Positions 6,316 to 10,842 of a DNA stretch of 10,842 bases are shown here, piece after piece (within the stretch, counting starts at the first letter, position 1; each line of letters starts with the position of its first letter). The DNA is from Skeletonema tropicum (lineage: Eukaryota > Bacillariophyta > Thalassiosirophyceae > Thalassiosirales > Thalassiosiraceae). The position numbers were made by a program, and so were the translations under genes. The stretch lies in NCBI GenBank assembly GCA_037178625.1, contig JAWZXG010000122.1, positions 1 to 10,842 on the forward strand, written 5' to 3'. Below the pieces are notes generated by a model that saw nothing but the letters and a program-made list of their open reading frames with translations, did not search any database and was not told the origin of the DNA.

Positions 6316-6990
6316 TTAATCGTTATCATTCGGCGGTAGTTTACCATTGCGCGAGGTTTTTAATTTTTGTTCGAACAGTGCAACAGCATCATCGGTAAGG
6401 TGACCATTGTGGTCGAAAATTACAATGCTTCCCGGATTGAGTCTCTTTGGCAGAAGAAGATCCACTTCTGTCTCTTCTTGCTCTTCTGTTTCTTTCGACT
6501 GCTTGTTATTTGTAGCTTTGCTTTTCTTTTTCTTCTTTGCCGGCGAACCTCTTAATGACCGCATATCGACAGGATGCGAGACTGGAGTAATAATTGTTGT
6601 TTCATCTTCGAATAGAGCCATGAAATCATTGTGTCGTTGCACTTTTCCACGATCAGGGTGGTCTTTCCATGTCTGGTCCCAAGGCCGTTGACATTTCTTT
6701 TTTACGTTGGTCCCGCGTGTCCTGCTGATAAGGTCAGGGGTGAGGATGCCTCCAGCGTTATTTAGAGTATAAAGGCAGCCATCACAGATGACTCTCTTGT
6801 GTGCGTTAACTGTTGGCTTTAATTGAAAATTGAAGCAATTACGACTCTCATCACGGCTGAAGAAGAAATGTTTGGGGACTGAAAGCTTTGCAGGCGTGGT
6901 ATCTTCTCCCCTTCTCGAACGTCGGGATGATCGGCCGCTCTCGCTCCTGCTGTTGCGGCCAGCAGAAGGGGTGGTTTGACCTGTCGACAT
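6316..6990 (-). CDS. ORF-A, 224-aa basic Ser/Arg-rich protein, function unknown (copy 2)
   Basis: I do not recognise this protein. Residues 11-28 are rich in Ser and Arg, resembling a flexible nucleic-acid-binding or SR-type arm. A C-x2-C pair lies at 69 and 72, with further cysteines at 52 and 100. A run of five lysines at 142-146 could be a nuclear localisation signal, and an acidic stretch follows at about 157-167. Residues 177-201 look like a folded beta-alpha segment (IVIFDHNGH, then DDAVALFEQKL). The ATG has A at -3 (ACCATG) and lies about 65 bases downstream of a TATA-like ATAAAAA. The ORF ends in TAA, after which the same frame is open for four codons to the ATG of ORF-B, so the two may be one interrupted gene. 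The reading frame is kept in all copies, which supports real coding. No signal peptide or membrane segment is evident. Confidence 0.7.
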   Translation of the reverse strand: MSTGQTTPSAGRNSRSESGRSSRRSRRGEDTTPAKLSVPKHFFFSRDESRNCFNFQLKPTVNAHKRVICDGCLYTLNNAGGILTPDLISRTRGTNVKKKCQRPWDQTWKDHPDRGKVQRHNDFMALFEDETTIITPVSHPVDMRSLRGSPAKKKKKSKATNNKQSKETEEQEETEVDLLLPKRLNPGSIVIFDHNGHLTDDAVALFEQKLKTSRNGKLPPNDND

Positions 6991-7046
6991 GGTTCGGAAG
7001 TGCTAGCGGAACTGTGCACCATCGTGAAATGCCGCTGTCCCTCCGA

Positions 7047-7076
7047 TGGCGCCACATTTTTATGCCTTGGCGCCAA
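7047..7076 (-). promoter_or_regulatory. Promoter-like element for ORF-A of copy 2
   Basis: Exact copy of the paired palindromes (7047-7054 and 7067-7076) and the intervening ATAAAAA. It drives toward the ORF-A start at 6990. The leader contains out-of-frame ATGs upstream of the ORF-A ATG, so transcription probably starts close to it or translation is leaky. Confidence 0.5.
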
Positions 7077-7214
7077 AAAAACACTACATGCCACAAAAAA
7101 AATTTCAAATCATCCACACAATAAAATTAGCGGGTGGTGATTCTTTGTGGTGGAGTATCTTCTACACTCTTTTTACACAATTAAATCATCATGAGCATGC
7201 ATGAGATATCAACC

Positions 7215-7277
7215 TGGGACAAGTTTGGGCAGAAATGGGACAAGTTTGGGCAGAAATGGGACAAGTTTGGGCAGAAA
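7215..7277. repeat. Three perfect 21-bp tandem repeats (copy 3)
   Basis: Identical array to copies 1 and 2, three units with no variation. Constant repeat number in every unit argues that the units are the same molecule or were very recently homogenised. Confidence 0.9.
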
Positions 7278-7443
7278 CGGAATATGGAAACACAGCAGCA
7301 CAGGTACGCACCGAGCACCGAGCGATGTAGCATCACCACACAACGTTGTATCATTGTCTCATAAGAGAGGCAACTGAGGGTGGACGGTGGACATTCATTC
7401 TGCCGCTGATAGCAATGACTCTCAAAAACAGAGTGCTGATGGA

Positions 7444-7656
7444 ATGAATCAACAATGGAGGAGGAGGGCTGGAGATTCAACCAGAACCAGGCGGGCGGGG
7501 CAAATACACATTACATCCTTCATCCTCATCAACACTGCAATTTTATCATCGTCTTGCCTCATAACTCATAACGTAACTGCCATCCCAAGCATCGATTTAC
7601 GTGACGGGCTGTATAGTAAGGATGGAAAGATCTGCATTATGTGGAAGCGCCAATGA
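7444..7656 (+). CDS. Small plus-strand ORF, 70 aa, unknown (copy 3)
   Basis: Identical to copy 2, with AATAAA 26 bases past the stop at 7683-7688. No sequence difference is available to test for selection. Confidence 0.25.
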   Translation: MNQQWRRRAGDSTRTRRAGQIHITSFILINTAILSSSCLITHNVTAIPSIDLRDGLYSKDGKICIMWKRQ

Positions 7657-7682
7657 ACTCAAGGAAGCGTTTTGGGACATTC

Positions 7683-7688
7683 AATAAA
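7683..7688 (+). promoter_or_regulatory. AATAAA polyadenylation-like signal (copy 3)
   Basis: Same hexamer in copy 3, 26 bases beyond the stop of the copy 3 70-aa ORF. Confidence 0.28.
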
Positions 7689-7744
7689 TGCTGTGACTAG
7701 TTTATCTTTGATCTTCTTACCGCAGAAGGAAGTGCCAAGTCATT

Positions 7745-8362
7745 ATGGCTAGTTATCTAGTGGGCAACAAATTGGGATTCATATTTTTCCAAAATAACAA
7801 TTGGTCAACTTGCATTGGGACTCTCTCGACATGACAATACCGTTGTTCTGCAGGATTACCAGTAGAATCCGACTCGATACGGAAGGTGGAAGGTGGCGAC
7901 TGCAAGCGCTTGGATTATCGTGGATGCGATCAACCAGTGTTACTTTCAGTTTGTGTCGTTGGAAGTGGTGTAGTGGGTGCAGAGGATGGAAATGTAGCTA
8001 TCGAAATTGGGCAGCAGCATCAAGGAGAGGCCTAGGTGATTGGTCATCCTGGTTGAGTTTGCAAGTAATTCCTCTTGGCAGTTCTGGTGACTTTGTTAGT
8101 TTATGCGCCATGGTCATGACTGAATCATGATTCGTATATTCACTCGTCATGCATCATTGGCTGCATTTTCAGAAGTGTAAAGTCTTTCAATGATGCCGTT
8201 ACTGAAGCCAAGGCTGTCCGTTCCACTGGCCCCTCGGCAGCGGAGATTGCCAAACTTCCCAAGTGGGAAATGAATAGAAATGAATGCATGCATGGAGGGG
8301 GAGTACTTAGAAGTCAAAGTAAAGTAAATTCAAGTACTCGTAGATATCCATCCTATTACTAG
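7745..8362 (+). pseudogene. Protein-like plus-strand segments (copy 3)
   Basis: Same three segments. The first is broken by the extra T at 7784-7788, private to this copy. The second and third match copy 2 (8035 and 8362 end the open stretches). Confidence 0.3.
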
Positions 8363-8402
8363 AGCAATAATACACGTGCCACAGCCAGGTCCAGCAAGCA
8401 AT

Positions 8403-8514
8403 ATCACAGAGTGATTGCTGTCCACTTTGAACTATTACATAGGAGTAACAATTAACTACGTACTAGAACTTCTCCGAGAAAATACATCACGGAGTGATTG
8501 CTGTCCACTTTGAA
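8403..8514. repeat. 29-bp direct repeat pair (copy 3)
   Basis: Same pair at 8403-8431 and 8486-8514, with the same single mismatch and 83-bp offset. Confidence 0.85.
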
Positions 8515-8697
8515 TTCCAATCTCACGAAGAATTTTGTTCTTAGTCTCTAAATCACTCATACCATCGTCTTTCCGTTTCTTCATAACTTTTGAATTCTCT
8601 CGGCAAGACTGTGAATACTTGATGTTGCCTTGCTTCTTTTGTCGCTTTGATGAAGCTGTGCTTGCACTTCAAGGTCGACAACCTGCGATTGATATCA
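8456..8697 (-). pseudogene. Frame-broken coding tail downstream of ORF-B (copy 3)
   Basis: Same sequence and same frame changes as the tails in copies 1 and 2. It ends with the short ORF that finishes SRRSSST, just beside the 29-bp direct repeat, whose second copy partly encodes the IQSGQQSL stretch. Confidence 0.4.
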
Positions 8698-9781
8698 TTA
8701 TCGAGATCGGTCGGCTCCAAATTGCACAACTCCTTCCACTGCTCGGCAGTGATGACCATGGCAGTAGCAGTCACTCCCCTGCAATACCTCATTGTTGATG
8801 TTGACTGCCAAAGGTCCAATCTCCAAACTATCATTCTGCAATCCTTCGATATCAAGTTCGTCACCGACAATTCGACGTTGTGCCGGTCTTGCCCGAGGAA
8901 GCTCATTAGTATCATTGCCTCCACTCTTCAGATTGCGCTTGCCTTCTTCTTTGACACGTGCTATAATCAAATGCATAAAATCATCCGTCTGGAATAAGTA
9001 CTCACGTAACACCTTCTTCTGAAGTTCCGTACCTCGAGTGACTCCAAATTGCCGCAGTAATTTATTCCATATTGCATGGGCGCTCTCAATGTTTTGCTCG
9101 TCAATACCACCAAGAGTGCCCCATAGACGGAGCTGTCTCACAAGATGTCCACCAAAAAGGAGATGGGCTTTCATAGAGCGTGTTAGTTTTGGCTTCCATC
9201 CACTAATTGGGCAATCATCTTTGCAAAGTTTGTAGACGAGTTCTTTCAGTTCATCGGCATCCTTTTCCAGCAATGGGACCTTCTTATATGTCATTGTCGG
9301 GTATTTTGCTATAAACAGCATCCCTTTTCCGTTTGTAACACTCCTTTGTTGGTGCAAATGGTCGAAGTCCTCTGCCATTACTTCCCGGATCACGAGTGTC
9401 ACAGGCAATAAACATCGCAACCCGTCGTAGTTGTTTTAGATTTATACCAGCGAATTTGCAGCAGGCTAGCGTTGTTTCAACGTCGAATCTATGGTGTGCA
9501 TTCCATGTTTTGATAATGTATTTCTTTGGAATGCCATTCTTCAACCGCCGCTGTATGAGTAACTCAAGCATTTCATCCTCAGTGTTGAAGCCGCCAGACT
9601 TGAGACTATCTAGCCAGTCACCTGCTTTCTTTGTCCGTGCACGTTTATTTCTTGTTGTTTCCTCGACTGCATAGGTCCCTGGCATCTTAGCAACAAGCAT
9701 TGGTCGGTGTTTTGTAAATGATAATAACTTTGCAACTGGCACATCGACATCATGCTCATCAAACATCCATTGCAACAACAT
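8698..9781 (-). pseudogene. ORF-B, copy 3, broken by one extra base
   Basis: An extra A in the run at 9313-9315 (ataaac instead of ataac) shifts the frame after about residue 156. The N-terminal part ends at 9284. The C-terminal part, with the LRLWGTLGG and EQNIESAHAIWNK block intact, resumes in another frame and runs to 8698. The change is absent from copies 1 and 2 and is a simple homopolymer expansion, so it is most likely an artefact and the real gene copy is probably intact. Confidence 0.75.
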
Positions 9782-9793
9782 TCCAGCAACTCG

Positions 9794-10468
9794 TTAATCG
9801 TTATCATTCGGCGGTAGTTTACCATTGCGCGAGGTTTTTAATTTTTGTTCGAACAGTGCAACAGCATCATCGGTAAGGTGACCATTGTGGTCGAAAATTA
9901 CAATGCTTCCCGGATTGAGTCTCTTTGGCAGAAGAAGATCCACTTCTGTCTCTTCTTGCTCTTCTGTTTCTTTCGACTGCTTGTTATTTGTAGCTTTGCT
10001 TTTCTTTTTCTTCTTTGCCGGCGAACCTCTTAATGACCGCATATCGACAGGATGCGAGACTGGAGTAATAATTGTTGTTTCATCTTCGAATAGAGCCATG
10101 AAATCATTGTGTCGTTGCACTTTTCCACGATCAGGGTGGTCTTTCCATGTCTGGTCCCAAGGCCGTTGACATTTCTTTTTTACGTTGGTCCCGCGTGTCC
10201 TGCTGATAAGGTCAGGGGTGAGGATGCCTCCAGCGTTATTTAGAGTATAAAGGCAGCCATCACAGATGACTCTCTTGTGTGCGTTAACTGTTGGCTTTAA
10301 TTGAAAATTGAAGCAATTACGACTCTCATCACGGCTGAAGAAGAAATGTTTGGGGACTGAAAGCTTTGCAGGCGTGGTATCTTCTCCCCTTCTCGAACGT
10401 CGGGATGATCGGCCGCTCTCGCTCCTGCTGTTGCGGCCAGCAGAAGGGGTGGTTTGACCTGTCGACAT
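9794..10468 (-). CDS. ORF-A, copy 3 (224 aa)
   Basis: Identical at the protein level to the copy 2 ORF-A: Ser/Arg-rich residues 11-28, Lys5 at 142-146, acidic stretch at about 157-167. Its promoter-like palindromes are at 10525-10554. It is followed by a TAA, four open codons and the ATG of a frame-broken ORF-B. Confidence 0.7.
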   Translation of the reverse strand: MSTGQTTPSAGRNSRSESGRSSRRSRRGEDTTPAKLSVPKHFFFSRDESRNCFNFQLKPTVNAHKRVICDGCLYTLNNAGGILTPDLISRTRGTNVKKKCQRPWDQTWKDHPDRGKVQRHNDFMALFEDETTIITPVSHPVDMRSLRGSPAKKKKKSKATNNKQSKETEEQEETEVDLLLPKRLNPGSIVIFDHNGHLTDDAVALFEQKLKTSRNGKLPPNDND

Positions 10469-10524
10469 GGTTCGGAAGTGCTAGCGGAACTGTGCACCAT
10501 CGTGAAATGCCGCTGTCCCTCCGA

Positions 10525-10554
10525 TGGCGCCACATTTTTATGCCTTGGCGCCAA
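10525..10554 (-). promoter_or_regulatory. Promoter-like element for ORF-A of copy 3
   Basis: Same paired TGGCGCCA palindromes (10525-10532 and within 10545-10554) with ATAAAAA between them on the minus strand, upstream of the ORF-A start at 10468. Confidence 0.5.
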
Positions 10555-10692
10555 AAAAACACTACATGCCACAAAAAAAATTTCAAATCATCCACACAAT
10601 AAAATTAGCGGGTGGTGATTCTTTGTGGTGGAGTATCTTCTACACTCTTTTTACACAATTAAATCATCATGAGCATGCATGAGATATCAACC

Positions 10693-10755
10693 TGGGACAA
10701 GTTTGGGCAGAAATGGGACAAGTTTGGGCAGAAATGGGACAAGTTTGGGCAGAAA
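10693..10755. repeat. Three perfect 21-bp tandem repeats (copy 4)
   Basis: Identical three-unit array in the partial last copy, 87 bases before the window end. Confidence 0.9.
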
Positions 10756-10842
10756 CGGAATATGGAAACACAGCAGCACAGGTACGCACCGAGCACCGAG
10801 CGATGTAGCATCACCACACAACGTTGTATCATTGTCTCATAG

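Larger units (their letters stand above)
3493..6968. repeat. Tandem unit, copy 2 (reference copy, 3,476 bp)
   Basis: This is the only copy with no private insertion relative to the others, so it is the best estimate of the true unit. It carries the only uninterrupted version of the 360-aa minus-strand ORF-B. Its order on the plus axis is: promoter-like palindromes, 21-bp iterons, short plus-strand ORF with AATAAA, frame-broken plus-strand segments, 29-bp direct repeats, the minus-strand coding tail, ORF-B, then ORF-A. ORF-A straddles the arbitrary unit boundary by 22 bases. Confidence 0.95.
6969..10446. repeat. Tandem unit, copy 3 (3,478 bp)
   Basis: This copy matches copy 2 except for two one-base homopolymer insertions: an extra T in the T-run near 7784-7788 and an extra A near 9313-9315. 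These account for the whole 2-base length difference. The second insertion breaks ORF-B and the first breaks the small plus-strand ORF starting with MASYL. Both are probably sequencing artefacts. Confidence 0.95.
10447..10842. repeat. Tandem unit, copy 4 (first 396 bases only)
   Basis: This stretch repeats the first about 395 bases of copies 2 and 3, including the palindrome pair and the 21-bp array. The last bases read ctcatag where the other copies read ctcataag, a one-base loss at the very end. The window stops mid-unit, as expected when a contig overlaps itself around a circle. Confidence 0.9.

Noticed and set aside
6132..6347. A 71-codon minus-strand ORF overlapping the ORF-A/ORF-B junction
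   Set aside because: It overlaps both larger ORFs in another frame and is rich in Cys, Met and Gln. It is probably a shadow.
5218..6990. Ciliate-type code (TAA read as Gln), which would make ORF-A and ORF-B one ORF ending at TGA
   Set aside because: The frame uses CAA and CAG for Gln many times but contains only one internal TAA and one terminal TAA. A reassigned code would normally show many in-frame TAA/TAG codons.
6819..7124. ORFs of 78-91 codons across the ORF-A start and promoter region
   Set aside because: They are out of frame with ORF-A and include the promoter palindromes and A-runs. They vary between copies only through stutter and have no protein-like pattern.
7181..7480. A 99-codon minus-strand ORF with three FCPNLSH heptads (also at 3705-4004)
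   Set aside because: The heptads follow automatically from the 21-bp DNA repeat. The rest is low-quality sequence rich in Ser, Cys and His with no coding bias.
1..10842. Circular single-stranded DNA virus genome
   Set aside because: The unit size fits, but no Rep-type endonuclease motifs, no P-loop GxxxxGK(S/T) helicase motif and no TAGTATTAC-like nonanucleotide stem-loop were found on either strand.
1..10842. CRISPR array, tRNA or rRNA genes
   Set aside because: The only short repeats are contiguous 21-mers without spacers and one 29-bp pair. No cloverleaf or conserved rRNA segment was recognised.

Overview
The window is not a run of different genes. It is one unit of about 3,476 bp repeated head to tail 3.1 times: copy 1 at 1-3492, copy 2 at 3493-6968, copy 3 at 6969-10446, and the first 396 bases of a fourth copy at 10447-10842. 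By eye the copies differ only by small insertions of bases already present next to them: 11 events (16 bases) in copy 1, two single bases in copy 3, and one missing base at the extreme right end. Copy 2 has no private change and is used as the reference. The pattern fits an imperfectly polished long-read contig that runs several times round a small circular molecule, or across a very homogeneous tandem array.

The unit looks eukaryotic, most likely from a protist. It has no bacterial operon layout or ribosome binding sites. It does have an ATG in good eukaryotic context behind a TATA-like element, an AATAAA signal, and candidate GT-AG introns. A diatom or other alga is possible, but nothing in the sequence proves it.

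Layout of one unit, using copy 2 and the ORF-A at its right end. The minus strand carries ORF-A (224 aa, 6316-6990; Ser/Arg-rich start, lysine and acidic tracts). ORF-B (360 aa, 5221-6303) follows in the same frame after a single TAA and four codons. ORF-B contains a block around residues 204-245 that resembles the C-terminal part of transposon-encoded RNase H-fold proteins. Beyond ORF-B, coding-like sequence continues to about 4979 but jumps between all three minus frames, so the gene is either spliced or decayed. Upstream of ORF-A is a compact promoter-like region: two TGGCGCCA palindromes exactly 21 bp apart with ATAAAAA between them. Next comes an array of three perfect 21-bp repeats (3739-3801 in copy 2), which is the best candidate for an origin or a protein-binding control array. 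The plus strand holds a short ORF (3968-4180) followed by AATAAA, then protein-like but frame-broken segments at 4269-4885. A 29-bp direct repeat pair lies at 4926-5037.

How the parts work together is inference: a small circular or tandem mobile element carrying one (possibly spliced or degenerate) transposon-like gene on one strand, a control region with iterons and E2F-like sites, and weak coding traces on the other strand. I saw no recognisable replication initiator, RNA gene, CRISPR array or bacterial IS element.
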